Notes under the pieces: generated by a model
Told to the model about the DNA's origin: nothing
Database searches by the model: none
What the model saw: only the letters and a program-made list of their open reading frames with translations
Shown here: positions 19,648 to 27,674 of the stretch, piece after piece
How the letters are laid out: each line of letters begins with the position of its first letter
Numbering within the stretch: the stretch's first letter is position 1
Made by a program: the position numbers and the translations under genes
Assembly (NCBI RefSeq): GCF_037203705.1
Contig: NZ_JBBCAT010000001.1
Coordinates: forward strand, 1,089,418 to 1,153,417
Length of the DNA: 64,000 bases
Reading direction: 5' to 3'
Origin: Prosthecomicrobium sp. N25
GTDB lineage: Bacteria > Pseudomonadota > Alphaproteobacteria > Rhizobiales > Ancalomicrobiaceae

Positions 19648-20804
19648 GCGGCCCGTCCCTCTTCTTCTATGTCCAGCACCTGCTCGGGGTCGGCCACCTG
19701 GCGCGGGCAAGCCGCATCGCGGAGGCCGCCGGGCGGAAGGGGATGGCCGTCACGCTCGCCCTCGGCGGCATGCCCGTCCCGGGCTTCCCGCCGGCCGGCG
19801 CCGCGACCGTCCGCCTGCCGCCGATCCGCTCGCGGGACGCCGCCTTCTCGGTGATGGTGGACGAGGACGACCGGCCCCTCGACGCCGCCTTCGAGGCCCG
19901 CCGCCGCGACATCCTGCTCGACGCCTTCGACCGCTCCGGCGCCGACGTGCTGATGATCGAGGCCTGGCCCTTCGGCCGGCGCAAGCTCGCCTTCGAACTG
20001 GTCCCGCTCCTCGAGCGTGCCGCCGCCCGCCGCCCGCGGCCGTTGGTCGTCTGCTCGGTCCGCGACATCGTCCAGGCGAACCGCCGCCCCGATCGCCTCG
20101 CCGAGACCGTCGACCTGATCCGCAGCCGCTTTGACCTGGTGCTCGTCCACGGCGACCCCGCCTTCGCGCGGCTCGAGGCGGGCTTCCCGCGGGCGCGCGA
20201 TTTCGAGGACCGCATCCGCTACACCGGGCTCGTCGCCGCGACCCCCGAGCCGCCTGCCGCGGAGGCCTGGGACGTCGTCGTCTCCGCCGGCGGCGGCGCC
20301 TTCGGCAGGGGGCTCGTCGAGGCCGCCCTGGCGGCGGCGCGCAGGCTGCCCCCGGACCTGCGCATGCTCGTGCTGACCGGCCCCAATCTCCGCGAGGCCG
20401 ATCGGTCCGCGCTCGCCGCCGGCGCGCCCGCCAACGTCCGCGTGGAGGCTTTCCGGCCGGATTTCCGCGCCCTTCTGGCCGCGGCGCGCGTCTCCGTCTC
20501 GCAAGCCGGCTACAACACGGTCTGCGACCTCCTCCAGACCCGCTGCGAGATCATCCTGGTCCCCTTCCGCGGCGATCACGAAACCGAGCAGGCCGACCGC
20601 GCCGAGCGCCTGCGCAAGCTCGGCGCCGCGCGGGTGGTCGAGGAGGCGCGGCTCGGCACGGAGAGCCTGGCGGGCGCCATCCGGGCGGCCCTCGCCGGCC
20701 CGCCGATCCCCCGTCCGCACATCGACCTCGGCGGCGCGGACCGCACCATCGACATTCTCGCGGAGGCGGCCGGCCGGGCGGCTAGGTCGTCCCGATCAGC
20801 ATGA
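19644..20804 (+). CDS. second MurG-like glycosyltransferase
   Basis: A 386-residue protein distantly paralogous to the product of the gene two positions upstream. It starts YVQHLLGVGHLARASRIAEA, the same glycine-rich loop as MurG, and carries VSQAGYNTVCDLL followed by ILVPFRGDHETEQADRAERL, the sugar-nucleotide site. The last 23 bases overlap the end of the convergent methyltransferase gene. The pair of related enzymes around a family 4 enzyme suggests alternating transfer of two sugars; this is inference. Confidence 0.75.
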   Translation: MSGPSLFFYVQHLLGVGHLARASRIAEAAGRKGMAVTLALGGMPVPGFPPAGAATVRLPPIRSRDAAFSVMVDEDDRPLDAAFEARRRDILLDAFDRSGADVLMIEAWPFGRRKLAFELVPLLERAAARRPRPLVVCSVRDIVQANRRPDRLAETVDLIRSRFDLVLVHGDPAFARLEAGFPRARDFEDRIRYTGLVAATPEPPAAEAWDVVVSAGGGAFGRGLVEAALAAARRLPPDLRMLVLTGPNLREADRSALAAGAPANVRVEAFRPDFRALLAAARVSVSQAGYNTVCDLLQTRCEIILVPFRGDHETEQADRAERLRKLGAARVVEEARLGTESLAGAIRAALAGPPIPRPHIDLGGADRTIDILAEAAGRAARSSRSA

Positions 20805-21429
20805 AGCGGGTGTAGTTGCGGGTCGGCAGCGCGCCCGCGAAGCGTACCTCGGAGAGGCCGGCAAGCGCCTGGAAATCGGCCAGGGACGGCACGGAGGCGA
20901 TATGGGTGGGTTCGCGGAAGTAATCGTTCGACTGCAGGAGCACCCGGCTCCCGGACGGCAGCAGGTCGAGCCAGCCGCGCAGGTCAGCGATGTGCTCGCA
21001 GCTCGTGTTGACGACGAGGTCCGCCGGCGCGCTCTGGTAGTCGGCCGCGTACATGTCCCCCGTCCGCGCCGAGAAGCGATCGCCCGCCCGCCCGTTGAGC
21101 GTCGTCGCCACTGCGGCGACCTCCGGGTCGATGTCCAGGCTCTCGATGCGTTCGACCTCGAAGCGCGGATCGTCGAACAGCATCGCGGCGAGCACCCCGT
21201 ACCAGCCGCCGACGATCAGGATCGTGCCGAAGCGCCCGCCGAGGGTCGCCAACAGCGAGTCGCGCGCCCAGAGCTTGCTGGCGACCTGCTTACGGTTGAA
21301 CGCCGTCCCGATCCGGACCTGAGGGTGGCGCCCCACGGTGCGCGCGAGGTCGCGGACGAGCGCGTTGCCCGTATAGGCCGCGATGCCCCTGGTGAGATCG
21401 AAGCAGACGTCGCGCCAGTCCTCGGCCAT
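20782..21429 (-). CDS. class I SAM-dependent methyltransferase-like protein
   Basis: A 215-residue protein with a Rossmann-type SAM-binding pattern: ILIVGGWYGVLAAMLF (motif I-like), then RIESLDIDPE with the acidic residue after strand 2, and ADLVVNTSCEHI in place of motif IV. I start at the ATG with GGAGG six bases upstream, not at the more distal one. It converges on the glycosyltransferase cluster, overlapping its end by 23 bp, and is divergent from the ABC-like gene. It might modify the same glycan or a lipid precursor; the substrate is not evident. Confidence 0.65.
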   Translation of the reverse strand: MAEDWRDVCFDLTRGIAAYTGNALVRDLARTVGRHPQVRIGTAFNRKQVASKLWARDSLLATLGGRFGTILIVGGWYGVLAAMLFDDPRFEVERIESLDIDPEVAAVATTLNGRAGDRFSARTGDMYAADYQSAPADLVVNTSCEHIADLRGWLDLLPSGSRVLLQSNDYFREPTHIASVPSLADFQALAGLSEVRFAGALPTRNYTRFMLIGTT

Positions 21430-21539
21430 GCCGGTCCTCCAGCCCACAATTCAGATATTCGTATCTGTATTGCCAGCCGTCGCGATAATCTATGTTCGAC
21501 CGGCGCCGAGCCTGCCGCTCGGGCACACAGGACGTGACC

Positions 21540-21641
21540 GTGACCGACGAGACCCACCCGGACGGCATCCCGCATCTTGCCGCACCCGCCGCCACCGCCC
21601 GGCAGGGGATGGCCGCGCCGTGGCCCGCCGGGAGGGGCTGA
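21540..21641 (+). CDS. possible 33-residue leader ORF before the ABC-like gene
   Basis: A short GTG-initiated frame (with another GTG two codons upstream) ends four bases before the GTG start of the degenerate ABC gene. An AGGA lies seven bases upstream of the GTG. The peptide, beginning MTDETHPDGIPHLAAP, resembles nothing I know. It could be translated to couple with the ABC-like gene, or simply be open by chance in GC-rich DNA. No second line of evidence is visible. Confidence 0.2.
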   Translation: MTDETHPDGIPHLAAPAATARQGMAAPWPAGRG

Positions 21642-21644
21642 TCC

Positions 21645-24356
21645 GTGGAGCCGGTCCTCGCCCGCTACATCTGGCGTCACACCAGGCCACAGCAGCTCTG
21701 GATCCTGAGCGTCGTGGCGCTTTCGATGATCCCCTACTTCCTGTCCTTCGACCTGCCGAAGCAGATCATCAGCGGCCCGCTGCAGGGCAAGGGCTTCCCG
21801 GACCCGACCTCCACCGCCACGATGTTCCGGATCGCCTTCGACCTGCCGCTGGTCGGGCATGTCGTGCTGTTCGACGGCGTCGCCCTCGACCGCATGCAGG
21901 CGCTGCTCGGGCTCAGCATCGTCTTCCTGCTGCTGGTCGTCGTGAACGGCGCCTTCAAGTTCTACATCAACACCTACAAGGGCCGCCTCGGCGAGCGCAT
22001 GCTCCGCCGCATCCGCTTCGAGCTCGTCGACCGGGTCCTGCGCCACGGCCCCAGCTACTTCAAGCGCGTCAAGCCGGCCGAGGTCGCCACGATGGTCAAG
22101 GACGAGGTGGAGCCGCTCGGCGGCTTCATCGGCGACGCCTTCGTGCTACCGCTGCTCCTCGCCGGGCAGGCGCTGACGGCCCTCATCTTCATCGTCGTCC
22201 AGAACCACTGGCTCGGCATCGTCGCGACCTCCGTGGTCACGCTTCAGGTCCTGATCATCCCGAAGATGCGCAAGCGGCTCCTGCGGCTCGGCCGGGAACG
22301 CCAGCTGACCGCCCGCGAACTCTCGGGCCGCGTCGCCGAGATCGTCGAGAGCATCAACGCGATCCAAACCAACGACACGTCAAACTGGGAACGGGCCGAG
22401 ATCGGCGCTCGCCTGGCCCGCATCTTCCACATCCGCTACGACCTCTACCAGTGGAAGTTCCTGGTCAAGTTCCTGAACAACTTCCTGGCCCAGCTGACGC
22501 CTTTCCTCTTCTACCTGATCGGCGGCTACCTCGTCGTGAAGGGACGCCTCGACGTCGGCCAGCTCGTCGCCGTCATCGCCGCCTACAAGGACCTTCCGGG
22601 CCCGCTCAAGGACCTGATCGACTGGGACCAGAATCGCCAGGACGTACAGGTCAAGTACGCCCAGGTGGTCGAGCAGTTCGACGTCCGGGACATCCTGCCG
22701 CCCGAGAGCCAGGCGCTGACCACGGAGCCCCGCCCGCTCGGCCGGCCCCTGGCGGTCGAGAACCTGACCCTCATCGACGAAACCGGCGCCCGCCTGCTCG
22801 ACAGCACCTCGCTCGCCTTCCGGCCCGGCCAGACCGTCGCGGTCGTCGGCACGCCCGGGAGCGGCGGGGAGGCGCTGGTCGATGCCCTGGCCCGGGTGAT
22901 CTGGCCCACCACCGGCCGGGTTGTGGCCGGGTCCGAGGATTTGCAGAGGCTCCCGCAGTCGGTCACCGGCCGCCGCATCGCCTATGCGGGGCCGGAAGCC
23001 CATCTCTTCGCGGGCAGCATACTCGAGAACCTCGTCTACGGCCTGAAGCATGCGCCCGTCGCCGAGCCCATCTACGACGCCGCCGAGGCCAGGCGCCGGA
23101 AATGGGAGATGGCCGAGGCCATGAAAGCCGGGAACCCGGTGCTCGACGTGCGCGCCGACTGGATCGACTACCGGCTCGCCGGAGTCGAGGATGCAGGCCG
23201 CCTCTTCGACGCGCTCGAGCCGCTGCTCGAGACGGTCGGCATGGCCGGCGACGTCTTCGAGATCGGCCTCAGGACCTCCATCGACCCGGAGCACCACCTC
23301 GACATCCCGCCCCGGGTCGTCGCCGCCCGCGCCAAGCTGCGCCGTCGCATGGAGGAGCTCGGCATGGCCGAGCTGGTCATCCCGTTCCAGGAGGGCGCCT
23401 ACAATCCGGAGGCGACGGTCGCCGAGAACCTGCTCTTCGGCACGGCCACCGGCCCGGAGCTGGAGACCTCGACCCTCGCCGCGAATCCCTACCTGCGCGG
23501 CATCCTGGAGACCTCCGGTCTCGACCGGCGCCTCTACGACCTCGGCTTCGAGGTCGCCGAGAACGCCGTCGAACTCTTCCGCGACGTTGCGATCGACCAT
23601 TCCATGCTCCAGCAGCTCTCCATCGCCGGCGAGCAGGACCTGCAGGCGCTGCGCGCCATCGTGCAGCGCCGCGACGGCCGCGATATGGACCGCGCCGACG
23701 AAGCCGATCGCCGGCAGCTCCTGCAGCTCGCCTTCGCGTATATCGAGCCCCGGCTCCGCTTCGGCCTGCTCGACGACGACCTGATGGCGCGTATCGTCGA
23801 GGCTCGCGAGATCTTCCACGCCGACCTGCCCACCCCCCTCGCCAACGGGCTGGAGCGCTACGACTCGGAACGCTTCAACCGCTCGGCGACGCTCCTGGAC
23901 AACGCGCTCTTCGGGCGCGTCGGCCACCACTACTCGGACGCGAGCCGGCGCGTGACCGCGCTGGTGTTGGAGATCTTCCGCGAACTCGGCCTCTACCGGA
24001 TGGTCGTCGGCGTGGGGCTCCGCTTCGGCATCGGGCCGGGCGGGCGGCGCGTCACGCTGGGCCTCCGGCAGAAGATCAATCTCGCCCGAGCCTTGTTGAA
24101 ACGGCCTGACTACCTGCTGCTCAACCGGCCGCTCGCGGCGCTGGACGGTCGCGTCCAGGAACAGATCCTGGCGAACGTGCTCGCCTACCGACGCTCGACC
24201 GGAGCCGATGGCGGTGTCGTCTGGGCCCTATCCATGCCGAGCCTCGCGAAACATTTCGACCGTGTTATCGTCTTCGACGGGGCGAGCCTGGCGGAGGACG
24301 GCGAATACGACGATCTGGTGCAGACAGAGGGCGTTCTGAAACGCCTGGTGAGCTGA
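21645..24356 (+). CDS. ABC-exporter-shaped protein with degenerate nucleotide-binding domain
   Basis: A 903-residue protein, GTG start after GGAGGGG. Residues 15-330 form an ABC exporter-type transmembrane domain. The nucleotide-binding region (365-903) is abnormal. Walker A reads GTPGSGGEA (402-410), without the lysine. The signature is GLRQKINLARAL (805-816), Walker B is YLLLNRP (823-829) with Asp and Glu changed to Asn and Arg, and the H-loop histidine is replaced (ALSMP). About 340 extra residues separate Walker A from the signature and contain three ENLLFG-like segments (461, 594, 752). ATP hydrolysis is therefore unlikely. It is followed 25 bp later by a cyclic-nucleotide-binding protein, which suggests a shared function. 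Standard tools would probably call it an ABC transporter. Confidence 0.75.
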   Translation: MEPVLARYIWRHTRPQQLWILSVVALSMIPYFLSFDLPKQIISGPLQGKGFPDPTSTATMFRIAFDLPLVGHVVLFDGVALDRMQALLGLSIVFLLLVVVNGAFKFYINTYKGRLGERMLRRIRFELVDRVLRHGPSYFKRVKPAEVATMVKDEVEPLGGFIGDAFVLPLLLAGQALTALIFIVVQNHWLGIVATSVVTLQVLIIPKMRKRLLRLGRERQLTARELSGRVAEIVESINAIQTNDTSNWERAEIGARLARIFHIRYDLYQWKFLVKFLNNFLAQLTPFLFYLIGGYLVVKGRLDVGQLVAVIAAYKDLPGPLKDLIDWDQNRQDVQVKYAQVVEQFDVRDILPPESQALTTEPRPLGRPLAVENLTLIDETGARLLDSTSLAFRPGQTVAVVGTPGSGGEALVDALARVIWPTTGRVVAGSEDLQRLPQSVTGRRIAYAGPEAHLFAGSILENLVYGLKHAPVAEPIYDAAEARRRKWEMAEAMKAGNPVLDVRADWIDYRLAGVEDAGRLFDALEPLLETVGMAGDVFEIGLRTSIDPEHHLDIPPRVVAARAKLRRRMEELGMAELVIPFQEGAYNPEATVAENLLFGTATGPELETSTLAANPYLRGILETSGLDRRLYDLGFEVAENAVELFRDVAIDHSMLQQLSIAGEQDLQALRAIVQRRDGRDMDRADEADRRQLLQLAFAYIEPRLRFGLLDDDLMARIVEAREIFHADLPTPLANGLERYDSERFNRSATLLDNALFGRVGHHYSDASRRVTALVLEIFRELGLYRMVVGVGLRFGIGPGGRRVTLGLRQKINLARALLKRPDYLLLNRPLAALDGRVQEQILANVLAYRRSTGADGGVVWALSMPSLAKHFDRVIVFDGASLAEDGEYDDLVQTEGVLKRLVS

Positions 24357-24381
24357 CCGGCAAGGAGAGGAACGGGCGGAC

Positions 24382-24843
24382 GTGAGCATGACTCTGAAGG
24401 ACGAAGTCGAACTCCTCAGGCGAGTCCCGCTCTTCGCGGGCATAGAGCCGGCGAAGCTCAAGCTTCTCGCCTTCTCGTCGCGCCGCCTGCGTTTCCAGCC
24501 TGGCGAGGTGGTGTTCCGGCAGGGCGACACCGGCGATGCGGCCTATGTGGTGCTGAGCGGATCGGCGGACGTGATCGTCGACACGCCGGCCGGCGAGATC
24601 CATGTGGCGACCATCGCGTCGAACGACATCGTCGGCGAGATCTCGATCCTGTGCGACGTCACCCGCACCGCGACCGTCCGCGCCCATGGCGCCCTCGAGG
24701 TGTTGCGCATCCAGAAGGACGACTTCCTGCGCCTGCTGGAGGGCTTCCCGTCGCTCGCCCTGAAGATCATCAAGGTGCTGGCCGACCGCCTCGCCGATAC
24801 CACCGCGGAACTGATCGACGCCCGCTCCGTCCGCAGGTCCTGA
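24382..24843 (+). CDS. stand-alone cyclic-nucleotide-binding domain protein
   Basis: A 153-residue protein consisting of one CNB domain with no DNA-binding domain. The phosphate-binding cassette VGEISILCDVTRTATV keeps the key Glu86 and Arg95 that hold the cyclic phosphate in cAMP-binding relatives, so it should still bind nucleotide. FQPGEVVFRQGDTGDAAYVVLSG is the usual beta-barrel start. I use GTG 24382; an ATG two codons in is equally possible. It lies just after the degenerate ABC gene and 25 bp from the convergent cyclase-FHA gene, so it may carry a cAMP signal to the membrane protein. Confidence 0.8.
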   Translation: MSMTLKDEVELLRRVPLFAGIEPAKLKLLAFSSRRLRFQPGEVVFRQGDTGDAAYVVLSGSADVIVDTPAGEIHVATIASNDIVGEISILCDVTRTATVRAHGALEVLRIQKDDFLRLLEGFPSLALKIIKVLADRLADTTAELIDARSVRRS

Positions 24844-24868
24844 GAGGATCGGGCCCCAAGCCGCCGCC

Positions 24869-25780
24869 TCAGGCGAGCTGGAAGGACAGGAGCTCGGCAG
24901 GGTCAGCGTCCGCCGCCGGATGCCCGAAGCTGATCCGGCCGGACCCGATCAGGATGAGGTCTTCGCGGCAAAGTTCGATCTCGTCGGCGTCCGCGAGCGT
25001 CACGTAGGTGCCGTTGGTGCTGTGGTCCGTCAGCACCCACTGCCCGCGCCGCCGCTCCAGGGTGGCGTGCCGGCGTGATGCGTTGGCGTCGGCGAGCGGC
25101 ACCTCGCAGGCCCGGTCGCGCCCGAGCTCGATCCGGCCGTGGTTGTCGTCGAACACCCAGCGCCGGTCCCCGATGGTCAGGACGAGCTTGCGATTCGAGC
25201 CCGGGCCGATCGACCGCTCGCCCGCCATCCGGACCACGTGGGTGAGGTCGCGCTCCTTCTGCCACAGCATCTCCACGACGCTGAGCTCCTCGCTGCGCCC
25301 CTTCACGAACTGGTCGGCGAGCTGCCGCGTCGCCGCCCGGTGCGGCGGCGGCAGCAGCGCCACGGTGTCCAGCGTCGTCATGATCTGCCCAGGCCGGGCG
25401 ATCCGCACCAGCCGCGAGGCGACGTTCACGGTATCGCCGAAATAGTCGCCCCGGTCCTCGATCACCGGGCCGAACACGAAGCCGATCCGCAGCCGCAGCT
25501 TGGCCGTGCTGTCCGGCGCCCTGAGCGGCGGCAGCCCCTCGACCCGCTCCTGCACGGCCCGCGCTGCCAGCGACCCGCCGAGGGCGTCCGGAAAAGCGGC
25601 CATCAACTCGTCGCCGATCGTCTTGACGACGGTGCCGTCGAACCGACGCACCACCTCGCCGATCGCGCCGAGGCAGCCGTCGATCGCGTCGAGCGCCGCC
25701 CTGTCGCCGAACGTCTCGTAGAGCTGCATGCTGTCGACGATGTCGCCGAACAGGATCCCGGCGTTGTGCCCGCCCGTCAT
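24869..25780 (-). CDS. class III nucleotidyl cyclase fused to an FHA domain
   Basis: A 303-residue cytoplasmic protein. Residues 5-175 are a class III cyclase: FGDIVDS (Asp13), KTIGDELMAAF (Asp57) and the transition-state segment GDTVNVASRL (Asn119, Arg123) are all present. Residues 198-300 are an FHA phosphothreonine-binding domain with ELGRD, SRRHATL and STNGTYV. The start is MTGGHNAGILF; the frame is open 76 codons further upstream but that sequence is arginine-rich and unlike the family. It converges on the CNB gene, and its product could be the signal for that protein. FHA implies recruitment by a Ser/Thr-phosphorylated partner, none of which is in the window. Confidence 0.82.
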   Translation of the reverse strand: MTGGHNAGILFGDIVDSMQLYETFGDRAALDAIDGCLGAIGEVVRRFDGTVVKTIGDELMAAFPDALGGSLAARAVQERVEGLPPLRAPDSTAKLRLRIGFVFGPVIEDRGDYFGDTVNVASRLVRIARPGQIMTTLDTVALLPPPHRAATRQLADQFVKGRSEELSVVEMLWQKERDLTHVVRMAGERSIGPGSNRKLVLTIGDRRWVFDDNHGRIELGRDRACEVPLADANASRRHATLERRRGQWVLTDHSTNGTYVTLADADEIELCREDLILIGSGRISFGHPAADADPAELLSFQLA

Positions 25781-26135
25781 CGAAACCCGTCCCGCCGCCA
25801 CCGACGCTTGTCCCGTCGGCGACCGCTTCCTCTCCTGCGCAATGACCCCGTCCGGCCGCCTGCGCCGCCCGCCGGGGACCCGTGTCCCCGCGGCCGGATC
25901 GCAGTGTGCGGACCGGCTGCCACGAATGCAATGAACACGATCCTCGAAGCGCGCACTGTTAACCGACGCACCCCGTCGGGGGGAATGACATCGGCGTGTA
26001 TGACGCAACGGGCGGCGGCGGCCTCGCGCTCTTGTGACGGTCCGTGAATCGGGCGCGACGGCGCGCGGGGGGCGGGGCAGGGGAGGCGCAAGGCGTAGCC
26101 GGACGCCCTTGGGGGGGCGCCCGGCCCGGACCGGG
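25781..26135. other. intergenic region upstream of the cyclase-FHA gene
   Basis: A 355-bp gap between the start of the cyclase-FHA gene and the end of the amidohydrolase gene, both on the minus strand. It should hold the cyclase promoter. I see GC-rich short inverted repeats (for example CCCCGTCGGGG near 25972) but no gene and no convincing terminator. Confidence 0.4.
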
Positions 26136-27674
26136 TCAGACCGACGAGGAGGCCTCGTAGAAGGGCTTGCGCGGCTCGTCCCGGATGTAGCCTTCGTAGA
26201 ACTTCTTCACATGCGGGAATACGTCGAAGCCGAGCTGGCGGCGGGCGACCTCTTCGGGCGTGCGCGGCCTGGCGAGCAGGTCGTGGATCTCGGCCAGCAC
26301 CGCGTCGCGGTCGACCTTGGTGAACTTGCCGTCCGCATAGACGACCTCGCCGTCCACGTAGACCGCGGAGACGTGCCGGCTGTGCGCACGCTGCACGAGC
26401 GCGTCGAGCATCGGGATGTCGGCGTCCTGGTAGGGGTAGAAGGCCTGGTCGACGTCGATCAGGACCGCGTCGAAGAAGCGGCCTGGGTCGAGCCGGCCGA
26501 TCGACGACCCGAAGGCGGTCGTCTTGGCGCCGCCCTCGCTCGCCATGCGGAAGATCTGGGTCGGCGTCGGCACGTCGTCGTCGAAGCCCGGCGTACGGTG
26601 GACCCGAAGCGCCAGCTTCAGCTCCTGCAGCATGTCCCGGTCCTCGTTGATGCCGGCCTCGTCGAGCCCCATCCCGACGTTGATGCCCTTCGCCTCCCAG
26701 ACGTTGAGCGGCGCGAGCCCGGAGCGCAGGCGGAAGTTGGAAGAGCAGTTGTGGCAGATGCAGGTGCCCGTGTCGGCCGCGATGTCGATGTCCTCGGCGG
26801 TCAGCCAGACGCCGTGGCCGAGCGTCATGTGTGGACCGAGGAGGCCGAGGTCGTGGAGGTGCCGGACGGCGGTCTTGCCGGTCCGCCGGTAGGCGTATTC
26901 CTTCTGGAGCGCGGTCTCCAGGAGGTGCATGTGCATGGGCGCGCCGGTCGCCTTGGACTTCTCCTGCATGGCGAGCAGGCCGTCGTCTGACACCCAGTGC
27001 AGGTTCGCGGGCGCCAGCTGGACCCGGGTGAGGCGCTGCCCGGCATTCTCGGCGGTGAGCTGGTCGAAGAGCCGCATGAAGTCCGCGAAGGGCATCACCT
27101 GCGTGGTCAGGTAGGCCTGGAGCCGTGCCCCGAGCTCCTTCGGCAGGCTCGCGCAGAATTCCTCGTCGGCCTGGTAGACGAGCCGGTTCTGCTCGCGCAC
27201 CGCGTAGCAGTAGGAGGCCCGCATCCCGATCGTCCGGTAGCCGGTCAGGACCTTGGTGGCCGCTTCGTGGATCGCCCCGTAGCCGCCCGGCATCCAGCCG
27301 TGGATGTGCTGCACCGTGGTGATGCCCGAGGCGATCATCTCGAAGGCGGAGTAGAGCGTGTCCAGGTAGAGGTCGATCCGCCGCGCCGGGATGCGGCTCG
27401 CGAACCACAGCTCCAGCGGATGGTCTGGCGACCCGTGCTGCAGCGGCGTGATCCCCACGTGGTGGTGCGAGTTCACAAAGCCCGGCAGCATCGCGTGCTT
27501 CGGATATTTCTTCACCGGCGCCGTAGGCGCGAGCTTCACCATCTCGTCGAGCGAGCCGGTCGCCACCACCACGCCGTCGCGCGCCAGCACGGCGCCGTCG
27601 TCGACCACGATGGGCGTGTGGCGGTCCGCGGCGCCGGTCACGAGGTGGCGGGCCTGGACGATCAGTTCTGCCAT
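26136..27674 (-). CDS. metal-dependent amidohydrolase (cytosine deaminase/TrzA-AtzB-like)
   Basis: A 512-residue amidohydrolase-superfamily enzyme that probably deaminates or hydrolyses a ring C-N bond. The zinc site is complete: NSHHHVG (His70/His72), HMHLLE (His248/250), LGHGVWL (His287) and GLDEAGIN (Asp338). The small N-terminal beta-sandwich MAELIVQARHLVTG is standard. It is the last gene of a minus-strand operon with an ABC importer and a nitrilase, overlapping the nitrilase gene by 13 bp. The substrate is unknown; the neighbourhood suggests a small imported nitrogen compound. Confidence 0.82.
   Translation of the reverse strand: MAELIVQARHLVTGAADRHTPIVVDDGAVLARDGVVVATGSLDEMVKLAPTAPVKKYPKHAMLPGFVNSHHHVGITPLQHGSPDHPLELWFASRIPARRIDLYLDTLYSAFEMIASGITTVQHIHGWMPGGYGAIHEAATKVLTGYRTIGMRASYCYAVREQNRLVYQADEEFCASLPKELGARLQAYLTTQVMPFADFMRLFDQLTAENAGQRLTRVQLAPANLHWVSDDGLLAMQEKSKATGAPMHMHLLETALQKEYAYRRTGKTAVRHLHDLGLLGPHMTLGHGVWLTAEDIDIAADTGTCICHNCSSNFRLRSGLAPLNVWEAKGINVGMGLDEAGINEDRDMLQELKLALRVHRTPGFDDDVPTPTQIFRMASEGGAKTTAFGSSIGRLDPGRFFDAVLIDVDQAFYPYQDADIPMLDALVQRAHSRHVSAVYVDGEVVYADGKFTKVDRDAVLAEIHDLLARPRTPEEVARRQLGFDVFPHVKKFYEGYIRDEPRKPFYEASSSV

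Noticed and set aside
17195-20804. murG or a cell-wall synthesis cluster
   Set aside because: The MurG likeness is limited to the fold and motifs; no mur, ftsW or mra genes are nearby and there are two divergent copies.
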